26,734 nt of DNA from CAYPPG01 sp964412555 (lineage in GTDB: Bacteria; Hinthialibacterota; Hinthialibacteria; Hinthialibacterales; Hinthialibacteraceae). Of the stretch, positions 6,798-15,440 are shown piece after piece (position 1 is the stretch's first letter; every line of letters starts with the position of its first letter). The DNA is taken from assembly GCA_964412555.1 (NCBI GenBank), contig CAYPPG010000084.1, positions 1 to 26,734 of the forward strand, in the 5' to 3' direction. The translations under genes and the position numbers were made by a program. Under the pieces are notes generated by a model. The model was not told the origin of the DNA and did no database searches. It worked only from the letters and a program-made list of their open reading frames with translations.

Positions 6798-9383
6798 GTG
6801 TATCGAAAGTATGGGATTTTATTCCTATTTTTCGTAACAGGTTATTTGTATCTCGATGGTTTTTCCCCCGGTTGGACACAAACACGGCTGAATTCGCCTT
6901 TTGACAATCCTTCCGAGTGGACTGCACGAGAATTGTATTATTTCAGCACCTTATGGTATCAAAAAACAGAAGAAAATCAGATCGGCGATTTTAACGGAGA
7001 TACAAAAGTCGATAGCCGTGATTTAGTCGAGTTTCTGACCTTGCATCGCTCATCGCATGCTGTTCCTGCAGATACTTATTCTCCCGATGGCACCCCCTTG
7101 CTCACACCGATTTTGCCTCTTTCTCCTACTGTTTCAGGAACCTATATCCCTCCTGCATCGGTAAGCCCTTCATCATCGCAGGAAATGACACCCGTTGCTA
7201 TATATACAGGAACCGCAACTCCCACTCCATCCCTACCATCTTCTATGGAGTCTACTCCTCCATCTCCTTTAGAGACGACCATCCCAACTGATTCGTCGTC
7301 ACCCCCGGCCAACACGGCCACTCCAACTGCAACCATGACCTTCCCACCAGGATTTACTCCGTCACCGGTCGAGTCTTATCCTGCTTCAACTCAAACGGTT
7401 ACCAATCCAACCTCTCTTCCGGAATGGACAAGAAATCCGAATGCAACCAATCCTCCCGCCACGGAGGCAGGTGAATCGACTCCCGTTTTACCACAACCAA
7501 CAAATACTCCTCTCTATACGCCAACCCCTCCCCTACCGGTTCGGCAATGGAATTTGCATCGATATTTACCTCTATTTTCCCAACCGGTCGAGTTACCTCC
7601 TTCCTCACAGATCGCATCCAACGATGTGGGGTACGTCGTTTATACATATGCGACAAGCGGAGAAGTCCACTATATATCTTTTGACAGATTCGGCCGTATT
7701 TTCCGAAGATCATTGCCCATGCCGATATCCGATTACTCCGGCTTGGTTTTCGTGGATGGGGGCGAAACATTTGGACGGTTTTTCGAAAATCCATCTGACA
7801 CAAGAAGATTCGTTCACGATCGCTTCGATTTGTACGATCCCACAACAGAACCTGTAAACGTCGATCATCTGGCGGCCGATGCGATTGCATGGGCATTCGG
7901 TGGGGGAAAAGAAGGTTCTGCCATGGCAATCCTGCGGTATCCGAATTTGATCACGGTGCACAGCCTCGATTCGGAAGGCGGTTATATCACTCAAGTCGAC
8001 ATCACATCCTCTGCATCTCTTCCAACCAGGCCGGTTTTTATGAAAGTCACCGTTAGTGGAGATATAATCGGGATTCTTTACTCTTCCAATTACAACTCAG
8101 TATCCGATTCTATCACTCCGCTTTTTCTGTGGTTGGTGCAACTGGATGGAACCTTGATAACGGAAACTCCGCATACCATTCAAGTTCCACTAATAGGAGA
8201 AGCGTTTGTAGGGGATGATAACGGACGTTTTTTTCTTATCGGTGAATCTCTTTATGGCCCCCGATTTTACCGTGCTTCGAAAAATGGCTTCGAATTCGAA
8301 AAGGTGGTTCCCGTATCGTCTGTGGTCGACGCCGAATGGCAGGATGAGCGGTTATGGATTTTAAACAATTCCAATCATTCTCTCTACGGTTTTGACGAAG
8401 AAGGACAATTATTGGCTGGGCCGGTCGCTGTATTTCCACCGGGATGGACGAATGCGTTGCAATGGTTGGAACTGAGAAAAAGTGGTCCGGATTTAGGGAC
8501 TTTTTTCACCGATCCGGCCTCGAGCGATTCTGTTTTTTATATGCAGATCGAAGCCGGGGCAATGGTGACACCGACGCCGACTCCCGGTTCCGGCTTGCCA
8601 AGCGGCGCGACGACGACGATTGAACTTTCAGAAGACAATGAAATCGAGATGGGATTGATCCAAGCCGGTACGTACCAAGGCGGAAGCCCGGAAGATGAAA
8701 AAGGACGGTTCCCGAATGAAAGCCCCCGCCATAGCGTAACGATCACGAGTGATTTTTATATGAGTCAATACGAAGTGACCAATCGGCAATATCGACAATT
8801 CGATCCGGGACATACCGGCAGCCCGACCGGGAACATCGATCTATATGCCGATGACCTGCCCGTTATCCGGGTGACATGGGATGAAGCGAAAGCCTTTTGT
8901 GATTGGCTGTCGGAGCAAACGGAAAAAAATATAACCTTACCGACCGAAGCGGAGTGGGAATATGCCTGCCGGGCGGGCACGACAACTCGCCGCTTTTGGG
9001 GGAACGATCCCGATGACGATCATGCGTGTGCCTATGCCAATGCAGCGGATATCAGCGCCGCTTCCGAATTTACCTATCCGGATACTTTTGCCTGCGACGA
9101 TGGCTACGCGGGAACTGCGCCAGTCGGTTCCTTTTTACCAAATGCATTCGGATTGTATGACATGATGGGAAACGTCTGGGAATGGTGTGAAGACTGGTTT
9201 GCTCTCTATCCGGAAGAAGCGGTAACCGATCCGACCGGTCCCTCGCGGGGATATTCGAAAGTGATTCGCGGCGGTTCCTGGCAGGATTCTCCGGATCGGG
9301 TCCGCAGCGCGATGAGGAGTGGCCCGCCGCCGGACCGTGCGCATCCGGCTGTGGGATTTCGAATCGTCATGAGAAAAGATTAG
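6798..9383 (+). CDS. Exported protein: dockerin-like motif, PTS-rich linker, propeller-like region, FGE-sulfatase-type domain
   Basis: 861-residue modular protein. Signal segment at about 4-24. A dockerin/EF-hand-like calcium motif (GDFNGDTKVDSRDLVEFL) at about 63-80 is preceded by a related ELYYFSTLWY helix. A Pro/Thr/Ser linker runs from about 94 to 247, and a beta-rich, possibly propeller region from about 250 to 585. A second TPTPTP linker at about 589-600 leads to an FGE-sulfatase (SUMF1/EgtB/PvdO) domain at about 615-858 with QAGTYQGG, YEVTNRQYRQF, LPTEAEWEYACRAG, MGNVWEWCEDWF and IRGGSW. The paired active-site cysteines of true formylglycine-generating enzyme, expected after GGSW, are absent (GGSWQDSPDRVRSAMRS). 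A binding or unrelated catalytic role is likelier than sulfatase activation. GTG start with GAGG eight bases upstream. Its stop codon overlaps that of the convergent DUF4405 gene. Confidence 0.88.
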   Translation: MYRKYGILFLFFVTGYLYLDGFSPGWTQTRLNSPFDNPSEWTARELYYFSTLWYQKTEENQIGDFNGDTKVDSRDLVEFLTLHRSSHAVPADTYSPDGTPLLTPILPLSPTVSGTYIPPASVSPSSSQEMTPVAIYTGTATPTPSLPSSMESTPPSPLETTIPTDSSSPPANTATPTATMTFPPGFTPSPVESYPASTQTVTNPTSLPEWTRNPNATNPPATEAGESTPVLPQPTNTPLYTPTPPLPVRQWNLHRYLPLFSQPVELPPSSQIASNDVGYVVYTYATSGEVHYISFDRFGRIFRRSLPMPISDYSGLVFVDGGETFGRFFENPSDTRRFVHDRFDLYDPTTEPVNVDHLAADAIAWAFGGGKEGSAMAILRYPNLITVHSLDSEGGYITQVDITSSASLPTRPVFMKVTVSGDIIGILYSSNYNSVSDSITPLFLWLVQLDGTLITETPHTIQVPLIGEAFVGDDNGRFFLIGESLYGPRFYRASKNGFEFEKVVPVSSVVDAEWQDERLWILNNSNHSLYGFDEEGQLLAGPVAVFPPGWTNALQWLELRKSGPDLGTFFTDPASSDSVFYMQIEAGAMVTPTPTPGSGLPSGATTTIELSEDNEIEMGLIQAGTYQGGSPEDEKGRFPNESPRHSVTITSDFYMSQYEVTNRQYRQFDPGHTGSPTGNIDLYADDLPVIRVTWDEAKAFCDWLSEQTEKNITLPTEAEWEYACRAGTTTRRFWGNDPDDDHACAYANAADISAASEFTYPDTFACDDGYAGTAPVGSFLPNAFGLYDMMGNVWEWCEDWFALYPEEAVTDPTGPSRGYSKVIRGGSWQDSPDRVRSAMRSGPPPDRAHPAVGFRIVMRKD

Positions 9384-10060
9384 CGCTTTGTTGCCAATTG
9401 AGCGACAACTCTGCGAATATCATTCATTCCTATATCGTACTTTAATCTTAAATTAGTAATCCGTTCATCCTTCTCCACATTTTCCTGGATACCGAGAGCG
9501 GAGAGAACCTCTTCGGTCTTGACTCCCGTTTCGGTCTCAATTTCTCGCCACGTGGTTCGCCCGCGAATCATGAAACCGTTGAGATTATAAGACTCTCTTT
9601 CATCAAAATTGGAATTGAAATGATCGATAGGATTCCCTTCGGCTTGTATCCCATAATTCGCATTTCTTCTTCCCCCTCCGCTATGCCCTTCCTCTTCTTC
9701 AAATCCTCGCGCGCCAAACAATGGAATGGCAGCCACAATCAAAGGCAAAAGCAGTGCCGCCGTGAGGACGGTTACCGGTTTTTGCCGCATGAAATTCCGA
9801 AAGATTCCTACCAACCACGACCAATGCAGGAAAAGATGAATAACCACAGCTGAAATAAAAATGACGGAAGCCCAGAAATGATACTCTCCCCAATCATGAC
9901 GGGAAAGACTCATTAACGTTGTCGGATCATTGGCAACCCGTTCACGTCCGGGAAGCAATATGAATTCCATAATGATTCCAGTGCTAATCAGAAACAAGAA
10001 CGCCAAATATCCCATACTGTCAACGATGAAATTCAACTTCGCCTTTCGACTAAGGGCCAT
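9380..10060 (-). CDS. DUF4405-type cytochrome-like membrane protein
   Basis: 226-residue membrane protein with three hydrophobic segments (about 12-35, 59-85, 97-116). Histidines H55, H61, H75 and H79 near or within the membrane resemble the heme-ligating pattern of DUF4405/cytochrome b-like proteins. The polar tail from about 120 onward contains a helical region (TTWREIETETGVKTEEVLSALGI) resembling small modules found at the end of electron-transfer membrane proteins. It is probably a membrane electron carrier or redox anchor; the partner is unknown and no quinone oxidoreductase is adjacent. AAAGGAG nine bases before the ATG supports the start. The TAA stop overlaps the stop of the convergent FGE-like gene. 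Confidence 0.75.
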   Translation of the reverse strand: MALSRKAKLNFIVDSMGYLAFLFLISTGIIMEFILLPGRERVANDPTTLMSLSRHDWGEYHFWASVIFISAVVIHLFLHWSWLVGIFRNFMRQKPVTVLTAALLLPLIVAAIPLFGARGFEEEEGHSGGGRRNANYGIQAEGNPIDHFNSNFDERESYNLNGFMIRGRTTWREIETETGVKTEEVLSALGIQENVEKDERITNLRLKYDIGMNDIRRVVAQLATKR

Positions 10061-10250
10061 GGGGAAATTCTCCTTTCGCTTAAACCAAAGGTGTTTTGAT
10101 AATAGTTTACTGTTTTGTTATCATGAAAGGAGGGCAAACGGAATACGCTCAGAAGTGTAAAGACCGTAACCGGAACTCATCCGTTATTTATCGATTCAGT
10201 TTTGCGGGTATGTTGAAAATCGTTTTTTGATATTCGTTCAGTGAGGCCGA

Positions 10251-11567
10251 TTATAATTTCCAACCTTTGCGATATTCACGCTTCACATACTGATTGGCTT
10301 CCCGATTGTTGGTAAACCGCATATTGGGACCATCCCACAGCAGTTTACCTTCACAGCGAACGGCAATAGTTCCTAGCAGTACCCATTCGGTGAACGGAGC
10401 GGCATAATCGAAATTCGAGCAAGCCGGCATACCGCCTTTGCACGCTTGGATCCAATCCCGATAATGCCCGGTCGAGCGTGGAATGAGCGGTTCCGGATCG
10501 ATTGTGAGTGATTCCGGATACACTTTCATATCACTCGCGTATTGCCCGCTCACGATGATCCCTTTTTCTCCGATAAATAAACACCCACCGCTGCCGAGTT
10601 CGATCTGATCGGCAAATGCTTCCGGCACTTTCGGTTTGTTGCCTCCGTCATACCAATAAATTGTGACCGGAACCATACCGGGACGGGCAGGAAAGTCATA
10701 ACGGATAATGGAGCTTTCCGGATAGGTTTGATCGTTTTTCCCTTCTTGCGTAATGCATTCTACACTTATAGGATAATCGAGCGTCAATGCGAAATTGGAT
10801 GTATCCAAGATATGGCAACCCATATCCCCCAGTGCGCCGGTACCGAAATCAAACCAACCGCGCCACTTGAAGGGTGCATAGTTGGGATTGTAGGGGCGCC
10901 AAGGCGCCGGTCCTAACCACAAATCCCAGCTCATATGGTCGGGTTCCGGTTTCGCCGGCAGCGGTTCGGGGATTCCCTGCGGCCAGATTGGGCGATTGGT
11001 CCAACAGTGGACTTCATGCACCTGTCCGATCACTCCCGCCCAGATCATTTCTGCGAATATGCGTACATTATCGCTTGAATGTCCTTGATTCCCCATCTGG
11101 GTAGCCACATCGTATTTCCGCGCTGCCTTCATCAACTCACGCGCTTCATACACCGAATGGGTCATCGGTTTTTGCACATACACATGAATGCCTCTTTTCA
11201 TGGCATCCATTGCAGCAAAGGCGTGCATGTGATCCGCCGTGGAAATAGTCACTGCATCGATATTCGTTTCTCTCTCCAACATCAGGCGGTAATCGCGATA
11301 GCGTTTTGCCGCAGGATATCGGGCAAATGTATCGCCGGCCCGGTTCCAATCCACATCACAGAGTGCAACGATATTCTCGCTATTGCAGCCGTCGATATCG
11401 GAGCTTCCCTTCCCTCCGACACCAATTCCTGCAACATTCAGTTTCTCGTTCGGGGATTCATATCCCAACTTTTTCAGTGAAATCCGTGGTTTTGTCGCAC
11501 AGCCGCCCATGGCCATGGCTGCGCCGCCCATCAAGAAAATTCGTCGTGAAATCCGGTTCTTGCTCAT
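10251..11567 (-). CDS. Gfo/Idh/MocA oxidoreductase, probable Tat-exported lipoprotein
   Basis: 438-residue NAD(P)-dependent sugar oxidoreductase family member. Twin arginines R8-R9 (SRRIFLMGG) are followed by a lipobox-like AMGGC with C23, suggesting Tat export and lipid anchoring. The Rossmann motif GIGVGGKG is at about 47-54. The usual catalytic E-K-P appears as VQKP with K133 retained. The C-terminal half is the oxidoreductase beta-sheet domain (GDMGCHILD; DWIQACKGG). Exported members in polysaccharide degraders often act on glycosides with tightly bound cofactor, including hydrolysis by an oxidation-elimination route; here that is inference. GGAAGGGGG seven bases upstream supports the ATG at 11567; an in-frame TTG six codons upstream is unlikely. 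GH32 lies upstream on the same strand. Confidence 0.88.
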   Translation of the reverse strand: MSKNRISRRIFLMGGAAMAMGGCATKPRISLKKLGYESPNEKLNVAGIGVGGKGSSDIDGCNSENIVALCDVDWNRAGDTFARYPAAKRYRDYRLMLERETNIDAVTISTADHMHAFAAMDAMKRGIHVYVQKPMTHSVYEARELMKAARKYDVATQMGNQGHSSDNVRIFAEMIWAGVIGQVHEVHCWTNRPIWPQGIPEPLPAKPEPDHMSWDLWLGPAPWRPYNPNYAPFKWRGWFDFGTGALGDMGCHILDTSNFALTLDYPISVECITQEGKNDQTYPESSIIRYDFPARPGMVPVTIYWYDGGNKPKVPEAFADQIELGSGGCLFIGEKGIIVSGQYASDMKVYPESLTIDPEPLIPRSTGHYRDWIQACKGGMPACSNFDYAAPFTEWVLLGTIAVRCEGKLLWDGPNMRFTNNREANQYVKREYRKGWKL

Positions 11568-11677
11568 TGAATTACCCCCTTCCAATCAATCCGTATTGCC
11601 GAAGAAACGGCAAAATAACCTATATTAATACAATCATAAGTGATCCTATACATCAATGGCTATATTCCGCCTCCGTT

Positions 11678-13132
11678 TTATTCATTCCGCCAAGCCGTAT
11701 GAAGCCGATTGACTTCCAATTGAATGATTTTCACATTTCCGCCTTTTGTATATAGTTCGAGACCATCACAATCCACATTAGGTACAAAGCAATTCGACAT
11801 TGAGATCCGGCCGTCATTCCCGAACACTTCGATAGAGGTTCGATCCAAAAGAATATGTATTTTGATACGATTTGAATTCAGTTCCAACGGAGCGGTTCTA
11901 CCAAGGCAAGTCAATTCCTGTTTCTGTACATCATATCGAATGGGAGTTCCCTTCGATTGTTCTCCTTTGCGAACGACAATACCGAATTCGGAACCTTCCT
12001 TCACCTCAAATTCGCCGAAGATTTCGAATAAATCACCTTCAAATCCAGCCAGAAGATTGTTTCTCGGCTCTAAAATCACATTTTCCCAAATATACTGTTT
12101 TTGATAAATTGTTTCGATTTCTCGAACCGGATTGCGGAACACACGAATCCCTTCTTTGGTTGTATGTAGTGTTAGCGTGCACGGAAAGGACATTTGTTGA
12201 TTCCAGGGCGAATCGGGATACTTCCCGCCCCGCATCCAGGCAATCTGAATTCGCCGTCCATCACCTTCGGGAATGTTGTTGTATGTTTGAGATGCGTAAA
12301 AATTCGCTCCGTAATCCATCACATGTTTGCTGCTTTCCTTACGGTATTCACTTCCGTCAAAACTGCCAAGCATATATTGCGCGTCACCGCCATATAATAT
12401 CCAGCGAGTGTTTTGCGGATTGCCGTCTACTGGGAGTTCGAAAACTTCCGGGCATTCAAAGAAACCGACTGTGTGGCTTTGATAATCCCATTCTTTTAGA
12501 TTCGCAGAAGTATAAAAAGAAATCCCACTTTTCTCTTTATCATTATCCGGACGCCGATAGAGCACCATCACCCACTGCTTGGATTCATCATGCCAAATAA
12601 CCTTAGGATCACGGGCATCATCATCGACACGCGGGAGGATAGGATTTCCATCATATTTCTCCCATGTTCTACCTCGATCATTGCTATAGGCTATTCTCTG
12701 CCCGCACAACTGGCTGGTATAGAACACGACGCTCGGCGGTTCCGAACCGGTTTGGAATCCGGATGTGTTGTTCCAATCGACGATGGCGCTTCCGGAAAAT
12801 GCGGTGCAGCGCACCTTGTCTTTGGAATTCTCATCCGGGTAAATCGCGATAGGCAGATGTTTCCAATGAACTAAATCCCGGCTGATTGCATGCCCCCAAT
12901 GCATGAATCCCCATTCTCGATCGAACGGGTTGTGTTGATAAAAAAGATGATATTCCCCGCCATAATAAACTAGACCGTTGGGATCGTTCATCCAATTTTT
13001 TTCGGGTGTAAAATGAAATTGTGGCCGGTAGGGTTCATTATAGTATTCGTTGGTTGGTTGATCACAAAAAGACGAAGAAACAAACAGGCAGACAAAAAGT
13101 AAAATTATTATTCTAATAAGCGATGGTCTCAT
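11678..13132 (-). CDS. Secreted GH32 fructan hydrolase (levanase/inulinase/invertase-like)
   Basis: 484-residue glycoside hydrolase family 32 enzyme predicted to release fructose from fructans or sucrose. Signal peptide at about 1-23 (C23 is not in a convincing lipobox). The three catalytic signatures are nucleophile D50 in NWMNDPNG, transition-state stabiliser D175 in RDPKV, and acid/base E226 in ECPEV. The five-bladed propeller spans about 38-340, with the C-terminal beta-sandwich at about 345-478 including IHILLDRTSIEVFGNDG. The repeated AAGGA just before the ATG is the ribosome-binding site. No transporter, fructokinase or SusC/D pair is nearby, so uptake of the product is not explained here. 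A Gfo/Idh/MocA gene follows after 110 bases. Confidence 0.93.
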   Translation of the reverse strand: MRPSLIRIIILLFVCLFVSSSFCDQPTNEYYNEPYRPQFHFTPEKNWMNDPNGLVYYGGEYHLFYQHNPFDREWGFMHWGHAISRDLVHWKHLPIAIYPDENSKDKVRCTAFSGSAIVDWNNTSGFQTGSEPPSVVFYTSQLCGQRIAYSNDRGRTWEKYDGNPILPRVDDDARDPKVIWHDESKQWVMVLYRRPDNDKEKSGISFYTSANLKEWDYQSHTVGFFECPEVFELPVDGNPQNTRWILYGGDAQYMLGSFDGSEYRKESSKHVMDYGANFYASQTYNNIPEGDGRRIQIAWMRGGKYPDSPWNQQMSFPCTLTLHTTKEGIRVFRNPVREIETIYQKQYIWENVILEPRNNLLAGFEGDLFEIFGEFEVKEGSEFGIVVRKGEQSKGTPIRYDVQKQELTCLGRTAPLELNSNRIKIHILLDRTSIEVFGNDGRISMSNCFVPNVDCDGLELYTKGGNVKIIQLEVNRLHTAWRNE

Positions 13133-13218
13133 TCCTTTTCCTTTCCATAAGCAAATCAGTACTAATGTAAAATTGCATCTGAACCGGAGTTCTTGAACTA
13201 CCGAGGTGAATCATAGGA

Positions 13219-13247
13219 ACAATATAGATTTTTTAGGAACCAGTCAA
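13219..13247 (-). promoter_or_regulatory. Promoter of GH32 gene with flanking inverted repeat
   Basis: On the minus strand TTGACT (13242-13247), a 17-base spacer and TATTGT (13219-13224) form a good sigma-70 promoter about 80 bases upstream of the ATG. An 8-bp inverted repeat TTTAGGAA (13232-13239) and TTCCTAAA (13265-13272) brackets the -35 box and is a candidate operator. Confidence 0.55.
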
Positions 13248-13332
13248 AAGGGAAAGGATAAAATTTCCTAAATGGTGGAAGAAGACATCAGGCATACAGT
13301 CAGTGAAGAACATCATTTGTCAAAAAGAAAGA

Positions 13333-13500
13333 TTAATGATTGCCTTTGTCACCCTGCTGAATCCATTCGACGTTGAATACTTCGTGCATGATCGTTTTTC
13401 CGTTTGGATCGTTGAAGGTATAGGAAATGTGGATCAAGCCTTGATGGTCTTGGAGAATGGAGGGATAGGCGTAGTAGTCGGTTTGGCCGCGAACGAATAT
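13333..13500 (-). pseudogene. C-terminal fragment of a sialidase/BNR-family protein
   Basis: The minus frame ending in TAA at 13333 reads YYAYPSILQDHQGLIHISYT, then FNDPNGKTIMHEVFNVEWIQ, then QGDKGNH. This matches the end of BNR-type exo-sialidases, where a YPS(I/L)-QD-xGL-H-(I/V)-(S/T)YT strand pair is followed by K-x-I-x-H-x-VFxxEWI. The frame has no start codon with ribosome-binding site, and its upstream part runs into the cspA terminator. Only the last roughly 55 residues of about 350-400 remain. It is a relic left after deletion or rearrangement. The 5' boundary is approximate. Confidence 0.7.
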
Positions 13501-13504
13501 GGAT

Positions 13505-13553
13505 AAAAAGCGAAACGTGTTTTGAAAAATTCAAAGAACTCGTTTCGCTTTTT
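13505..13553 (-). terminator. Strong bidirectional terminator after the cold-shock gene
   Basis: Perfect 13-bp inverted repeat AAAAAGCGAAACG / CGTTTCGCTTTTT, with an inner TTTGAA-TTT-TTCAAA stem in the loop. On the minus strand it ends in TTTTT, 62 bases after the cspA-family stop. The symmetric A and T runs allow termination on both strands. Confidence 0.85.
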
Positions 13554-13615
13554 CTTGAGTTCTGATGAAACGAAGGTAGGAAATGAGAGCCGTATAATGT
13601 TTTGTGAAGCTCGGT

Positions 13616-13822
13616 TTATAAATCCAGTGTTTTCACATTGATTGCCGCTTGACCTTTGCGCCCATCGGTAATGTCGAAAGAGACTTTTTGGTTTTCATAC
13701 AAGGTTTTAAATCCTGTGCCCTCGATGCCGGTGTGGTGAACGAAAATGTCTTTTCCGCCATCCTGTTCAATAAATCCGTACCCCTTTTTCTCGTTAAACC
13801 ATTTTACTCGTCCTGTAGCCAT
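13616..13822 (-). CDS. Cold-shock domain protein (CspA family)
   Basis: 68-residue single-OB-fold nucleic-acid-binding protein and RNA chaperone. RNP1 KGYGFIE and RNP2 DIFVHH are intact, and length and sequence are typical of the family. AGGAGG lies about 12 bases before the ATG, slightly far. Monocistronic, with a strong terminator downstream. The upstream 260 bases are consistent with a long leader as in other csp genes. Confidence 0.96.
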   Translation of the reverse strand: MATGRVKWFNEKKGYGFIEQDGGKDIFVHHTGIEGTGFKTLYENQKVSFDITDGRKGQAAINVKTLDL

Positions 13823-14084
13823 GACAAAACTTGGCCTCCTAGAATTTTTCTTGTTGCCCTATGGTGATTGGCAACTGTTTTGCACACTTTTTGTTCAAAC
13901 TGGTATTTCCGGAAAGTCAAAAACGAGGAGGGCAAAATTAACTGCGTCTCTTTTTTTGCTGGGTCCGGTCTTGCAGTGATCAAAAGTGATAGGGTATTGT
14001 AGCCTGAAAAATGAATCGAAGGAAGCGGAAATGTCGTTTTTTTGACATTTATTTTTTGTGCTGATTGGGGGGAGTGGGTTGTGA
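13823..14084. other. Intergenic region upstream of the cold-shock gene
   Basis: No gene is evident. A 7-bp hairpin AAATGTC/GACATTT (14029-14050) is followed on the plus strand by ATTTTTTG, which looks like a terminator in the orientation opposite to both flanking genes. Its role is unclear. Confidence 0.35.
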
Positions 14085-15401
14085 TTATACTTCGAGTTTC
14101 CAGGGAGAACGGTAGGGTCTGCGCAACCAGGAATTGAGTTCGGGATGATTGGTAATTTGCTCCTTTTCGCCATCCCAAACAATTCGCTCACCGGTGCGGA
14201 AAGCGATGTTGCCTAGATGGCAGGTATTGGAGGCGTAATGGCAGACCTCGACGTCGCAGACGCATCGTTTGCGGGTTTTGATATTCTCCAGGAACTCGCC
14301 AATGTGGTTGTCGTTCATCAACCGGTAATCGCCGACGATGTCGACCGGTTTCGTGTCTTTGCAAAACGGCTCTTTTGCCAGCCAGACGATTACGCGGTCA
14401 CGGTCAAGAAAGAGGGTTCCCTGCGTGCCATAGAATTCGATGCCGTAACCTTTCCAGGTATCCATTTCCGGTTCGTGTTCGGGATCGAATGCATTGTGAG
14501 AACGGACGGTAAATTGGACGAGGCAGTCGTTGTATCGGAAATTCGCTTCGAACGTATCCGGTGTCTCGGTGCAATCGGTGAAAAAGAATTTCCCCCCTTC
14601 GGCGGATACAGCGAGTGGTTGATATTGTTGGATGCCCCATTGAATGATGTCGAACTGGTGAGTTCCCCAATCGGTCATCCAGCCGCCGTCCGTATCCCAG
14701 AACCAGCGAAATCCGCCATGGCAGCGTTGGGGGAAATATTGGAGTTTCGGCAGCGGACCGAGCCAGAAATCCCAGTCGAGATGATCGGGAGGATTGGTGA
14801 TATTTGCCGGTCCCATGCCTTTCGGATTGTTGTTGCGGAGACTCCAACTTTTCGCTTTGAGAATTTTGCCGATGTAGCCGCCATGGAGCAGTTGCATCGC
14901 TTCCCGGTAATGCGGGGCGGAATGGGATTGGGTGCCGCATTGGGTGACACGGTTGTATTTTCGCGCGGCGTTCACCATTTGACGGCCTTCCCAGACGGTG
15001 ACGGCCAATGGTTTTTCGCAGTATATATCGAATCCGGCTTTGCAGGCATCGACAAAGGGGAGCGCATGCCAGTGGGGCGGTGTAGCGATGATGACGGCAT
15101 CCATATCATTGCGTTCCAACAGCTTCCGATAATCCTGATAAGCGCTGTTGTCTTGAACGCTGGTAATTTCTTTGCCTCGTTCGAGGCGCTGTTTATCGAC
15201 ATCGCAGACGGCTTTGAACTCGACACCATGTTTCAAGAATGTGCGGACAAGACCTTGAGCACGGCCACTGCAGCCGATGAGACCGACGGATATCTTTTCA
15301 TTGGCACCGAGAACGTTCAACGCCGGTCCGGAATGTAGAGCCAATCCGGCAGCTGCGCTCAGGTGGCCGAAGGTTCGGCGTGTCAGTTTATTGTGAGTCA
15401 T
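14085..15401 (-). CDS. Tat-exported Gfo/Idh/MocA oxidoreductase
   Basis: 438-residue family member with a twin-arginine signal (R8-R9 in LTRRTFGHLSAAAGLAL). The dinucleotide-binding motif GLIGCSGRAQG is at about 40-50, the catalytic CEKP motif has K130, and the C-terminal sheet domain has GGWMTDWGTHQFDIIQWG. It probably acts on a sugar or inositol-like substrate outside the cytoplasm; which one is not readable from sequence. AAGGAG upstream supports the ATG at 15401 over an in-frame start 12 codons earlier. Related to, but clearly distinct from, the two other Gfo/Idh/MocA proteins in the window. It lies 39 bases beyond the end of the DUF433/DUF5615 module on the same strand. Confidence 0.9.
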   Translation of the reverse strand: MTHNKLTRRTFGHLSAAAGLALHSGPALNVLGANEKISVGLIGCSGRAQGLVRTFLKHGVEFKAVCDVDKQRLERGKEITSVQDNSAYQDYRKLLERNDMDAVIIATPPHWHALPFVDACKAGFDIYCEKPLAVTVWEGRQMVNAARKYNRVTQCGTQSHSAPHYREAMQLLHGGYIGKILKAKSWSLRNNNPKGMGPANITNPPDHLDWDFWLGPLPKLQYFPQRCHGGFRWFWDTDGGWMTDWGTHQFDIIQWGIQQYQPLAVSAEGGKFFFTDCTETPDTFEANFRYNDCLVQFTVRSHNAFDPEHEPEMDTWKGYGIEFYGTQGTLFLDRDRVIVWLAKEPFCKDTKPVDIVGDYRLMNDNHIGEFLENIKTRKRCVCDVEVCHYASNTCHLGNIAFRTGERIVWDGEKEQITNHPELNSWLRRPYRSPWKLEV

Positions 15402-15440
15402 ATTCCATTCTCCTTTTCTCTTGTGATGATCACACAAAAA

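Noticed and set aside
6798..9383. Calling the FGE-domain protein the activator of the neighbouring sulfatase
   Set aside because: The catalytic cysteine pair is not present, and export signals would place it away from nascent cytoplasmic sulfatase.
11872..12600. Plus-strand open frame (242 codons) opposite GH32
   Set aside because: Antisense to an intact GH32 with all catalytic motifs; no ribosome-binding site or family.
13281..13292. Possible third fragment of the palindromic repeat (GAAGACATCAGG shared with copy 1)
   Set aside because: Only 12 bases match and no stem is formed; could be coincidence.
14217..15338. Long plus-strand open frame (373 codons) opposite the second Gfo/Idh/MocA gene
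   Set aside because: It is fully antisense to a gene with clear family motifs, has no recognisable domain, and follows the codon structure of the real gene. Shadow frame.
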